This document shows positions 1 to 6,899 of a DNA stretch of 13,930 nt, in pieces (the stretch's first letter is position 1; every line of letters begins with the position of its first letter). Below the pieces are notes generated by a model. It was not told the DNA's origin and made no database searches. It worked only from the letters and a program-made list of their open reading frames with translations. Made by a program: the position numbers and the translations under genes. This DNA is from an uncultured Litorilinea sp. (GTDB taxonomy: Bacteria > Chloroflexota > Anaerolineae > Caldilineales > Caldilineaceae): contig CAKZVN010000027.1 of the NCBI GenBank assembly GCA_937922105.1, forward strand, positions 1 to 13,930. Direction: 5' to 3'.

Positions 1-498
1 ACGGCGCGCTTCCGCACCCTCCTCGGCTCCTACTTGCGCGTCGATGCCCAAAACGTCCACGCCTATGTCCTCGGCGAGCACGGTGATTCCGAGGTGCTGG
101 CTTGGTCGCGCGTCGATATCGGCGGCATCCCGTTGGAGGACTATTGCCGCGACCAAGGCATCGTCCTCGCGGAAGCCGAGCGCCAAGAGATTGACACGCG
201 CGTCCGCCGTGCCGCCTATCAGATCATCCAGGGCAAGGGCGCAACCTACTACGGTATCGGCGCAGCTTTGGCCCGCATCGTCAATGTGATCCTGCGCGAT
301 CAGCGCTCGATCTTGACCGTCTGCGCGCCCATCGCTGAGGTGGAAGGGGTCAAGGACGTCACCATTGCTCTTCCCCATCTGGTCGGTGGACAGGGCAACG
401 TGGCAACCCTTTGGCAGCCGCTCGCCCCGGACGAACACGCTGCGCTCCGACGCTCGGCCCAGGTTGTCAAGGACGCTATCGAAAGTATCCACGCCTAG
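1..498 (+). CDS. ldh: L-lactate dehydrogenase, 3' part (5' end outside window)
   Basis: The reading frame is open from base 1 to the TAG at 496-498, giving the last 165 residues of an NAD-dependent L-lactate dehydrogenase (pyruvate to lactate, cytosolic). The fragment opens with T-A-R-F-R, where the Arg corresponds to the substrate-carboxylate Arg171 of dogfish LDH. The catalytic His follows in G-E-H-G-D-S (fragment residues 25-30). Further on, I-G-G-I-P-L and K-G-A-T-Y-Y-G-I-G-A fit LDH better than malate dehydrogenase. The C-terminal helix ends normally, so there is no sign of damage inside the window. Photolyase starts 15 bp after the stop, so the two may share a transcript, although their functions are not obviously linked. 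LDH rather than MDH is a family-level judgement; the N-terminal NAD-binding half is not visible. Confidence 0.9.
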   Translation, partial: TARFRTLLGSYLRVDAQNVHAYVLGEHGDSEVLAWSRVDIGGIPLEDYCRDQGIVLAEAERQEIDTRVRRAAYQIIQGKGATYYGIGAALARIVNVILRDQRSILTVCAPIAEVEGVKDVTIALPHLVGGQGNVATLWQPLAPDEHAALRRSAQVVKDAIESIHA

Positions 499-513
499 CC
501 CCAGCGCTCACCC

Positions 514-1944
514 ATGAAGATCGCCATCTGGTGGATTCGTCGCGACCTGCGCCTGGACGACAACCATGCGCTCCATGCTGCCATGCGCTGGAGCGATCAG
601 GTGCTACCGCTTTACATCATTGACCCGGCCCTCACCGGCTCTGCATACACGTCCGACCGCCGTCTGGGGTTCCTATTGGGCGGGTTGGCGTTGTTGCAGT
701 CGGACCTAGCAACGCGCGCCAGCCGGCTCGTAATCCGCCACGGGACTCCGTTTGCTGTTCTGGGCCAAATCGTCGAGGAGTTGCGGGTGTGTGCCCCCGC
801 CGCAACCATTCGCATCTACGCCGAGACAGATTACTCACCCTACGCCAAAGCACGCGACCAGGCGATTGCGGCAACCTATCCGCTACATCTTGTGTCCAGC
901 CCTGCCATTCTCCCCCCCGGTGCAGTAGTCAAGGACGATGGCAGCGCATACACCGTCTTCACGCCTTACAGCCGCCGCTGGAAAGCAACCTTCCGCGCCG
1001 AGGCGGTAAAGCCATTGCCTGCGCCGGTCATACTTTCCACACCGGCATTTCCGGAGAGCGATACCCTGCCGGCATCCGCCCCGCCACCAGGGCCCGAGTT
1101 CCCGCCAGGTGAGCGCGCAGCAGCCCGCCGACTGGCAGCCTTCACCGAGGGTGCAGAGGCGCCTATCGCTCGCTATGCCACAGACCGCGACCGTCCTGAT
1201 CTCAACGGCACGTCGCAGCTCTCGCCCTACTTACGCTTCGGCATGCTCTCCCCGCGCCGCGCAGCGCTCGCCGCCTATCGCGCCGAGGCAGAGGCTGCCG
1301 ATGAACCGGCGCGCCGCGGCGCGCAAGTCTGGCTCGACGAGTTGATCTGGCGTGACTTCTACATCACCATCCTGGATCGCTTTCCCCACGTGCGTGGCGG
1401 GAGCTTCCGCCCCGAATACGACAAAATCCGTTGGGCCAACGACCAAGCAGCCTTTGCGGCCTGGTGCGAAGGTCGTACCGGTTATCCCTTTGTGGATGCC
1501 GCCATGCGCCAACTGCGCGCCATCGGGTGGATGCACAATCGCGCCCGCATGGTGGTCGCCTCGTTCCTGGTCAAAGACCTTCTCATTGATTGGCGTTGGG
1601 GAGAACGCTGGTTCATGCAGCACTTGCTTGACGGCGATCCCGCAGCCAACAACGGCGGCTGGCAGTGGGCCGCGGGAACCGGCACCGATGCTGCACCCTA
1701 CTTCCGCATCTTCAACCCGGTGAGCCAGGGGCAGAAGTTCGACCCCACCGGAGACTACGTGCGTCGTTGGGTCCCGGAGTTGTCGGCAGTCCCGCCAAAG
1801 CAGATCCACGCACCCTGGCAACTCTCAGCAGCCGACCAGCGTCGCGTGCGCTGTATCATCGGTCAAGACTACCCGCACCCCATCATTGATCACCAGTTCG
1901 CCCGCGTTCGTGCGCTGGAAGTCTACAAACAAGCTTTCGCCTAG
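514..1944 (+). CDS. phrB: Deoxyribodipyrimidine photolyase (class I CPD type)
   Basis: This 476-aa protein has the length and layout of class I cryptochrome/photolyases, which use blue light and FADH- to split cyclobutane pyrimidine dimers. The N-terminal antenna domain begins with W-W-I-R-R-D-L-R-L-D-D. The FAD domain carries E276 (W-x-x-E-L-I-W-R), W307, G-R-T-G-Y-P-F-V-D-A-A-M-R-Q-L (320-334), M-H-N-R-A-R-M (340-346, with N342), W360, and N-N-G-G-W-Q-W-A-A-G-T-G-T-D-A (379-393). W307, W360 and W383 line up with the E. coli electron-transfer triad W306/W359/W382, so the enzyme looks intact. The antenna pigment (folate or deazaflavin) cannot be read from the sequence. The ATG at 514 has no good Shine-Dalgarno sequence but places the family's N-terminal motif correctly. 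A cryptochrome role is less likely given the complete CPD-type active-site motifs. Confidence 0.95.
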   Translation: MKIAIWWIRRDLRLDDNHALHAAMRWSDQVLPLYIIDPALTGSAYTSDRRLGFLLGGLALLQSDLATRASRLVIRHGTPFAVLGQIVEELRVCAPAATIRIYAETDYSPYAKARDQAIAATYPLHLVSSPAILPPGAVVKDDGSAYTVFTPYSRRWKATFRAEAVKPLPAPVILSTPAFPESDTLPASAPPPGPEFPPGERAAARRLAAFTEGAEAPIARYATDRDRPDLNGTSQLSPYLRFGMLSPRRAALAAYRAEAEAADEPARRGAQVWLDELIWRDFYITILDRFPHVRGGSFRPEYDKIRWANDQAAFAAWCEGRTGYPFVDAAMRQLRAIGWMHNRARMVVASFLVKDLLIDWRWGERWFMQHLLDGDPAANNGGWQWAAGTGTDAAPYFRIFNPVSQGQKFDPTGDYVRRWVPELSAVPPKQIHAPWQLSAADQRRVRCIIGQDYPHPIIDHQFARVRALEVYKQAFA

Positions 1945-1954
1945 CCGGCGCCGG
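1945..1954. repeat. 10-bp perfect palindrome directly after the photolyase stop
   Basis: CCGGCGCCGG follows the TAG of the photolyase gene without a gap and reads identically on both strands. It could form a short GC stem in the RNA. No T-run follows on either strand, so it is not a canonical intrinsic terminator. It may stabilise the transcript end or be chance in GC-rich DNA. Confidence 0.35.
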
Positions 1955-1962
1955 AGAAAGCC

Positions 1963-1995
1963 GTGTCTAATTGTAGTCTAGCTTTTGTCCAGCTT
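1963..1995. promoter_or_regulatory. Three tandem 11-bp repeats, candidate operator
   Basis: Three adjoining 11-mers, GTGTCTAATTG (1963-1973), TAGTCTAGCTT (1974-1984) and TTGTCCAGCTT (1985-1995), share the core GTC(T/C)A at the same place. Copies 2 and 3 match at 9 of 11 positions; copy 1 matches each of them at 6 of 11. Read on the minus strand, each copy contains T-n-G-A-C, close to the T-n-T-A-C-A core I recall for the 11-bp direct repeats bound by CarH/LitR MerR-family photoreceptors. The third copy covers the candidate -35 element of the carotenoid operon promoter, a natural position for a repressor. The repeat geometry is seen; the regulator identity is inferred. Confidence 0.5.
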
Positions 1996-2015
1996 CAGGG
2001 GCCTCGTGGTATCAT
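1985..2015 (+). promoter_or_regulatory. Candidate promoter of the carotenoid operon
   Basis: TTGTCC (1985-1990) and TATCAT (2010-2015) form a sigma-70-like pair with a 19-bp spacer, slightly long. This is the best pair I can find in the 187-bp gap between photolyase and the CrtO-like gene. Transcription would leave a leader of about 110 nt, which includes a small possible stem (CGCTC 2073-2077 with GAGCG 2086-2090). A related string, GTACCATGC, occurs upstream of the aldo/keto reductase (here it is GTATCATGC, 2009-2017). No start-site evidence is available. Confidence 0.4.
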
Positions 2016-2131
2016 GCGCCACAAAGCGATAGGCGCGCTACAACGACAGCGTGTGCCACATGACGCCCAGATCGCTCGCTTGCCGGAGCGCGCCGGACAT
2101 ACCTACGGATTGAAGTCGGACACGGACATCC

Positions 2132-3697
2132 ATGACAGACTGTGACGTTGTTCTCATCGGCGCAGGCCACAATGCCCTCGTCTGCGCCGGTTATCTTGCT
2201 GCTGCGGGCTACAAAGTAATCGTCGTCGAGCGCCGCCATACAGTCGGTGGCGCCGTCGTCACCGAGGAAATCATTCCCGGCTTCAAGTTCGACCTGGGCG
2301 GTTCCGCCCACATTCTGATCCATCACACACCCATCGTCCAGGACCTCCAGCTCACCCGCTACGGTCTGGAATACATTGACCTGGACCCCTTGTTCTTCGC
2401 CCCCTTCCCGGACGGTTCGCACTTCACCATTTGGAAGGACGTGGACCGTACCTGTGAAAGCATTGCGACCATCAGCCCCGCCGACGCGGACGCCTATCGC
2501 CGCTTTATCCAACGCTGGGAACCGTTGGCGCGCGGCATGGTCAATGCCTTCCTCGAACCGCCCACCAGCGGCAACCTTCTACGAAACCTGCTATGGACCA
2601 CCGCCGCGGCCCAGGATCGCTTTGTGCAATTGTCGGACGTGTTGCGCGGTTACGGGCAAGTGTTGCGCCAATCGTTCACCGACCCGCGCATCCAGGCTGC
2701 CATCGCCTGGATGGCTGCGCAGTCCGGCCCGCCCCCCGGGGAGCCGATCTCTGCCCCCTTTGCCCTCTGGCATCCCATGTATCATCATAGCGGCATGAAA
2801 CGTCCACGGGGCGGGTCGGGCATGTTGACCCAGGCGTTGGCGCGCATGATCCAGGCCCACGGGGGGCACATCATCGCAGGCGCGCCGGTGGCGAAAATCC
2901 TCACACGCAAAGGGCGCGCGGTCGGCATCGAAACCACAGGCGGCATGACCATCACAGCCCGCGCCGTCGTCTCCGGCGCGCACATTCATACCACCCTATC
3001 CATGCTCAACGGCGACGCGCCGGCACAGAGCAAACGACTCCTTGAGCGCAGCCGCATCGGCAACGGCTTCGGCATGATCGTGCGCTTTGCCATGCACGAG
3101 TTGCCTAACTACACCGCGCTGCCCTCACCGGCGGACGGCAGCCCCGGACCGCAACACGTCGCCATCCAGTTCATTTGTCCCGATCTGCCCTACCTGGAGC
3201 GCGCCTACGCCGACTATTTGTCCGGTCGCCCATCCCGCGACCCGGCGTTGATCGCCATGACCTTTTCGGCTGCAGACCCGACCCTGGCTCCGCCCGGCAA
3301 GCATACTCTCTTCTTGTGGGGGCAGTACTATCCTTACGAATTGGCGTCAGGTGAAAGCTGGGACAACATCGGAGACCGTGTCGCCGACGCCATGCTGGAC
3401 AAATTGGCTGAATATGCGCCGAATGTGCGCGACGCCGTGATCGGACGGCTGGTGGAGCACCCGCTCTACTTGGAGCGCGAGTTGGGTCTGCTGCGCGGCA
3501 ACGTCATGCATCTGGAGATGTCCATTGACCAAATGTTCATGTTGCGCCCGGCAATCACCCTCGCCAACTATCGCGGTCCAATCCCGGCGCTCTACCTCAC
3601 CGGCGCCAGCACCCATCCTGGCGGGGGCATCATGGGCGCAGCAGGTCGCAACGCTGCCCAAGTCGTTGCACAGGACCTAGCCCGCAAGCGCGTCTAA
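2132..3697 (+). CDS. crtO: CrtO-type FAD-dependent carotenoid ketolase / desaturase-family oxidoreductase
   Basis: A 521-aa flavoprotein of the CrtO branch of the phytoene desaturase superfamily. The N-terminal dinucleotide fold is G10-A-G-H-N-A15, with acidic E33 ending strand 2 and G39-G40 following. The hallmark H-N-A-L-V-C-A-G-Y-L and V-E-R-R-H-T-V-G-G-A stretches are typical of CrtO and its PYROXD2-like relatives. The C-terminal FAD motif reads T-G-A-S-T-H-P-G-G-G-I-M-G-A-A-G-R-N-A-A. CrtO enzymes add a 4-keto group to beta- or gamma-carotene end groups. The position at the head of an operon with CruF, CruG and a second desaturase supports a carotenoid substrate. It is the first gene after the 11-bp repeat array. 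The ATG at 2132 directly precedes the flavin fold, and only a weak Shine-Dalgarno is visible. The alternative is a PYROXD2-like oxidoreductase of unknown substrate; exact chemistry is inferred from family and context. Confidence 0.75.
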   Translation: MTDCDVVLIGAGHNALVCAGYLAAAGYKVIVVERRHTVGGAVVTEEIIPGFKFDLGGSAHILIHHTPIVQDLQLTRYGLEYIDLDPLFFAPFPDGSHFTIWKDVDRTCESIATISPADADAYRRFIQRWEPLARGMVNAFLEPPTSGNLLRNLLWTTAAAQDRFVQLSDVLRGYGQVLRQSFTDPRIQAAIAWMAAQSGPPPGEPISAPFALWHPMYHHSGMKRPRGGSGMLTQALARMIQAHGGHIIAGAPVAKILTRKGRAVGIETTGGMTITARAVVSGAHIHTTLSMLNGDAPAQSKRLLERSRIGNGFGMIVRFAMHELPNYTALPSPADGSPGPQHVAIQFICPDLPYLERAYADYLSGRPSRDPALIAMTFSAADPTLAPPGKHTLFLWGQYYPYELASGESWDNIGDRVADAMLDKLAEYAPNVRDAVIGRLVEHPLYLERELGLLRGNVMHLEMSIDQMFMLRPAITLANYRGPIPALYLTGASTHPGGGIMGAAGRNAAQVVAQDLARKRV

Positions 3698-3725
3698 TTC
3701 GGCACCCAGCAAGGACCACGCCACC

Positions 3726-4481
3726 ATGTCACATCCTACACCGGACACCACGCTTGTCCGCATGACCGTTAACGAAACCGCCACCTACAGCGGTCAAGTC
3801 CCCCTGCACGATGTCGTGCATCTGGCGCTGGAGCAGTTGCTTCCCGCGCACATCCGCCACAATCACCGCCTCTCCGTGCGCAAGGGTCACGATCTCATCT
3901 ATCCGGACATGTTTCTGTACGAGATTCTCCAGCACTATGGTGACGCCGACTTTGCGGTAACCGCCGAACCGCTGGCACTGGCAAATCCCAGCACCCAGCC
4001 CCGGCGACATTTTACCAACTTCGGGTTCGACCACCTCGCTCTCGCGTTGGAAGACCGCGCCGCCGCCCGGCGCTTCTTTAGCGAGGGGTTAGGCCTCACC
4101 GTTGTGCGTGATGACGAACACCTCACGGTCGTCACCAGCGGCAATACGGCGCTCTTCCTCTTCGACTTCAACCCGGATGCGCCATTGGCCCCGCCGGCCC
4201 CCAGCCGCATTCACCACCTAGGCTTTGTGGTAGACGACCTGGAAGCCGCCGCCGCTCATCTCAGCCAAGCTTTCCCGGAGTTCACCGCGGACTTCACTCT
4301 ACTCGAACGGCAGGAACGTTGGAGCCTCTACGGTCACATCTCCTTCGGTTCGATCCGCTTTCTCATCCAATTAAGCGCCATCAAACCGGCCTATCAGGGA
4401 TTGACCACCGCGGTGGCGACCGCCGCCTCTTCCATGCTATACGACTACGCCGCGCGCGACTACGGCGTCCGCCTCGGCTAA
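3726..4481 (+). CDS. VOC-fold (glyoxalase/dioxygenase superfamily) protein with unrecognised N-terminal region
   Basis: A 251-aa protein. Residues 100-150 form one VOC half-module (F-D-H-L-A-L-A-L-E-D, then A-A-A-R-R-F-F-S-E-G-L-G-L, ending L-F-L-F-D). Residues 160-217 form the second (R-I-H-H-L-G-F-V-V-D-D-L-E-A-A, ending I-R-F-L-I-Q-L). The likely metal-ligand positions are H103, H163 or H164, and the ends of the two long strands, where D147 and Q215 sit instead of the usual Glu. The fold may therefore bind metal in an altered way or not at all. The first ~95 residues, with several His (H28, H32, H42, H45, H47, H55), match nothing I recognise. AAGGA at 3711-3715 lies 10 bases before the ATG. 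The gene is 28 bp behind the CrtO-like gene and 13 bp ahead of the hydrolase, so it is clearly in the operon. The substrate is unknown; a role in carotenoid modification or binding is inference. Confidence 0.75.
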   Translation: MSHPTPDTTLVRMTVNETATYSGQVPLHDVVHLALEQLLPAHIRHNHRLSVRKGHDLIYPDMFLYEILQHYGDADFAVTAEPLALANPSTQPRRHFTNFGFDHLALALEDRAAARRFFSEGLGLTVVRDDEHLTVVTSGNTALFLFDFNPDAPLAPPAPSRIHHLGFVVDDLEAAAAHLSQAFPEFTADFTLLERQERWSLYGHISFGSIRFLIQLSAIKPAYQGLTTAVATAASSMLYDYAARDYGVRLG

Positions 4482-4494
4482 CCGAGTGATCCTG

Positions 4495-5460
4495 ATGCAA
4501 CTTCGCCCGTACGCCGCGCCGCAACACGCCCCCTTCTTCTGGTCCGCGTCTCCTCGCGCAGCGCCTGAACCACCATTTTCCGGGACGGACCGCAGCCGCG
4601 TTGACGCGGTCGTGTTGATCCACGGCTTCCCCGGTACACCGGCGGAAATGCGACCGTTGGGCGAACTGCTGTACAGCCGCGGGATCACGGTGCACGCCCC
4701 GCTCCTCCCCGGTTTCGGGCCGGAGATTGCGACCATCGGCGCATATCGGTGGGACGACTGGCTGCAAGTCGTCATCGAAGCCATAGACCGAGCCGACGCT
4801 GAAACGACACGCGTCGCCCTGGTCGGCAACTCCATGGGCGCAGCGCTTGTGCTGCTGGCGGCGCAAGTACGCCCGGTTACGGCGCTGGCGCTCATCTCGC
4901 CTTTCTGGCGCGCCCATCAATGTACCGTGGACTTACTTTTCCCGCTGGCTCGCCCGTTTCTCAAGCGGCTACGCCCCTTTCGCAAAGCCGATTTTAGCCA
5001 GGCTGAGTTGCGCGCTTCTCTGCGGCGCGTCCTCGGTGACGATGTAGACCTGGATGATCCGGCTATCCAAAGCCAAATCCGTGAACTCCCTATTCCGGTG
5101 GATGCTCTGGCGCAAGTGCGCAACCTGGGACGCGCAGCCTATCGGGTTGCCCCGCAGGTGACATGTCGCACCGTCATTCTGCAGGGCCGCCACGACCCGG
5201 TGGCGCATCTTCGTGAAACGCTCCAGTTGGCGGCCCGCCTGCCGAATTTGGCCGCGTTGCACATCGCCGCAGCCGACCATGACCTCATCCGCGGCAACTG
5301 CGCCGAGAGTCGCCACAGCTTAGCCATGCTCGCCGATTTCCTAGTCCAACCAACGCAGGTGGAAGACTCATCACCCTTGCGCGCGTCGGACTGCACCCCG
5401 GTCAAACCGGACCCGGTCAATCGAACGTTGCTCTCTCTTGAAAACGGAAACGCTCCATGA
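4495..5460 (+). CDS. Alpha/beta hydrolase (esterase / monoacylglycerol-lipase-like)
   Basis: A 321-aa serine hydrolase. Numbered from the ATG at 4495, the oxyanion motif H-G-F-P-G is at 43-47, the nucleophile elbow G-N-S-M-G has S113, D234 sits in G-R-H-D-P, and H262 in A-D-H-D-L, so the catalytic triad is complete. The G-F-P-G-T-P-A-E-M-R-P-L-G-E segment resembles carboxylesterases of the Est30/monoacylglycerol lipase kind. About 40 residues after the last fold element are low in recognisable structure and may be a disordered tail. I chose ATG 4495 over the in-frame GTG at 4486 because a GAG lies eight bases before it; the longer form would be 324 aa. No signal peptide is apparent. The stop overlaps the next start (ATGA, 5457-5460). 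Its operon neighbours suggest an acyl ester of a carotenoid, glycoside or lipid as substrate, but this is inference. Confidence 0.85.
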   Translation: MQLRPYAAPQHAPFFWSASPRAAPEPPFSGTDRSRVDAVVLIHGFPGTPAEMRPLGELLYSRGITVHAPLLPGFGPEIATIGAYRWDDWLQVVIEAIDRADAETTRVALVGNSMGAALVLLAAQVRPVTALALISPFWRAHQCTVDLLFPLARPFLKRLRPFRKADFSQAELRASLRRVLGDDVDLDDPAIQSQIRELPIPVDALAQVRNLGRAAYRVAPQVTCRTVILQGRHDPVAHLRETLQLAARLPNLAALHIAAADHDLIRGNCAESRHSLAMLADFLVQPTQVEDSSPLRASDCTPVKPDPVNRTLLSLENGNAP

Positions 5461-6263
5461 ATCTGAATCAGACTGCTACCATTCCTTTCTCCCGTGTGTT
5501 GGCGCAGAGCTTCGCCGGTGCCGGCTGGCTCATTGCTGCCTGGACTCTCGGCATGATCAGCGTCCCCATCTTGCTGTGGACCGTGGGCGACTGGACCCTG
5601 CCGTGGATTATCACCGTCAACGTTATCGTGCTTGCCGCAGCCAACATTGTGATCCTGGTGCGCAACACATCCCTGCGCGCCACGCTACGCATTATTGCCG
5701 TGGTGATTACCGGCTCCTGGGGCGTTGAGTACTTGGGCAGCACCACCGGCTTTCCTTTCAGCCACTACGACTACACCCCCCTGCTTCAGCCCCAAGTTGC
5801 AGGCGTACCCGCCATCATTCCGCTGGCTTGGCTCATGATGCTGCCTGCGGCATGGGTCATCGGTCAATTGCTGGCTCCCAGTCATCCACTTTTCCAGGTA
5901 ATCGTTGCGGGCCTCGCCATGACCGCCTGGGACCTCTTCCTCGATCCGCAAATGGTCGGCTGGAACTTCTGGCACTGGGCCGAAGACGGCGGCTACTACG
6001 GCATTCCCTGGCTCAATTTCGCCGGTTGGTTCCTGGCTTCGGTCGTCTTGACCGTGGCAGCACAGCCGCCTGCCTTGCCGGTGCGCCCGTTCTTGGTGAT
6101 CTATACCCTCACCTGGGCCTTGCAGACCATCGGTCTCGCTTTTTTCTGGAATATGCCGGGACCGGCATTTTGGGGCTTCGTTGCGATGGGTCTATTCGTT
6201 GCCGTTGCGTGGCGCCGTCACTTGCGTGACAGCCGTCGCGACCAGTTCGCCCAAGCAGTCTAA
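5457..6263 (+). CDS. cruF: Carotenoid 1',2'-hydratase, CruF family (DUF422)
   Basis: A 268-aa integral membrane protein with about seven hydrophobic segments (roughly 20-42, 48-68, 76-90, 117-139, 146-162, 185-203, 210-252). It carries the CruF/DUF422 signatures: W-G-V-E-Y-L-G-S-T-T-G-F-P-F-S-H-Y-D-Y (88-106), G-V-P-A-I-I-P-L-A-W (116-125), T-A-W-D-L-F-L-D-P-Q-M-V (156-167) and G-G-Y-Y-G-I-P-W-L-N-F-A-G-W (178-191). CruF adds water across the 1',2' double bond of the psi end of gamma-carotene or lycopene, or of bisanhydrobacterioruberin in the archaeal branch. The conserved acidic residues E91, D159 and D163 are candidates for protonation chemistry. The gene overlaps the hydrolase by 4 bp and precedes the PlsY-like gene by 9 bp. 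Substrate choice (monocyclic versus acyclic carotene) cannot be read from the sequence. Confidence 0.9.
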   Translation: MNLNQTATIPFSRVLAQSFAGAGWLIAAWTLGMISVPILLWTVGDWTLPWIITVNVIVLAAANIVILVRNTSLRATLRIIAVVITGSWGVEYLGSTTGFPFSHYDYTPLLQPQVAGVPAIIPLAWLMMLPAAWVIGQLLAPSHPLFQVIVAGLAMTAWDLFLDPQMVGWNFWHWAEDGGYYGIPWLNFAGWFLASVVLTVAAQPPALPVRPFLVIYTLTWALQTIGLAFFWNMPGPAFWGFVAMGLFVAVAWRRHLRDSRRDQFAQAV

Positions 6264-6272
6264 CCAACTCCT

Positions 6273-6899
6273 ATGGTCCCCCTCCAGCAGTTCCTTTGGA
6301 CGATGCTTGGCTTTGTTGCCGGCGCACTCCCCTTCTCACTTTGGGTCGGGGTGCTCTGGTTGGGCCGAGACATTCGCCAAGTCGGTGACGCCAATCCCGG
6401 CGCGACCAACGTCTGGCGCGCCGGCGGCAGACTCTCCGCCGCGGTCGCCTTTCTGTTGGACGTGCTCAAGGGCGCGCTGCCGGTAGGTGCGGCCTATCTC
6501 TACGCCGGGATCAGCGGCCCGTGGCTGATCCCGGTGGCGCTAGCCCCGGTGCTGGGACATGCTTTCTCCCCCATTCTGCGCGGTCGCGGCGGCAAAGCCG
6601 TCGCGGTCAGCATGGGAATCTGGACCGGCCTCACCGCCTGGGAAGGCCCCACCATCGGTGGCCTCGCACTCCTCTTGGGAACGAAGCTCCTGGGCGCAAA
6701 CGGCTGGGCAGTCGTCCTGGCATGTAGCGCCATCTTTGCCTACGTCACGCTGGCGCCTGCATCCTGGAACGGTCTCATGCAGCGCCCGGACCCCACGACC
6801 GCGGGCGCCATTGCGCTGGGCAATTTAGCCATTGTGGCATGGAAACACAGGGCAGACCTTGCTACGCCGCCCTCGTTGTTACGCAGAGCCGGCCCATGA
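6273..6899 (+). CDS. plsY: PlsY-type acyl-phosphate:glycerol-3-phosphate acyltransferase family protein
   Basis: A 208-aa membrane protein of the PlsY family, which transfers a fatty acyl group from acyl phosphate to glycerol-3-phosphate. It shows all three family motifs: G-A-L-P-F-S (17-22) followed by D33-I-R35 and G-D-A-N-P-G-A-T-N-V-W-R (38-49); L-D-V-L-K-G-A-L-P (62-70); and G-H-A-F-S-P-I-L-R-G-R-G-G-K-A-V (95-110). Motif 1 reads G-D-A-N-P-G rather than G-S-G-N-I-G, and motif 3 reads G-K-A-V rather than the commoner G-K-G-V, so it belongs to a divergent branch. It sits between the carotenoid hydratase and glycosyltransferase genes, 9 bp after the first and with a 4-bp ATGA overlap into the second. 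It may be the housekeeping enzyme placed here or a paralogue that acylates a carotenoid glycoside. The family call is firm; the substrate is not. Confidence 0.85.
   Translation: MVPLQQFLWTMLGFVAGALPFSLWVGVLWLGRDIRQVGDANPGATNVWRAGGRLSAAVAFLLDVLKGALPVGAAYLYAGISGPWLIPVALAPVLGHAFSPILRGRGGKAVAVSMGIWTGLTAWEGPTIGGLALLLGTKLLGANGWAVVLACSAIFAYVTLAPASWNGLMQRPDPTTAGAIALGNLAIVAWKHRADLATPPSLLRRAGP

Noticed and set aside
1231..1821. A 196-aa minus-strand frame inside the photolyase gene
   Set aside because: It is antisense to highly conserved photolyase residues, and long antisense frames are common in GC-rich DNA. It has no recognisable motif.
1945..1960. Intrinsic terminator after photolyase
   Set aside because: The GC palindrome is present but no T-run follows on either strand.
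1963..2145. A 60-aa reading frame in the gap before the CrtO-like gene
   Set aside because: It starts with GTG inside the repeat array, shows no family features and runs into the CrtO-like gene in another frame. The region is better explained as promoter and leader.
6839..6895. Longer N terminus for the glycosyltransferase
   Set aside because: The added residues overlap the PlsY gene by 57 bases and match nothing; the ATGA junction at 6896 is typical for this operon.
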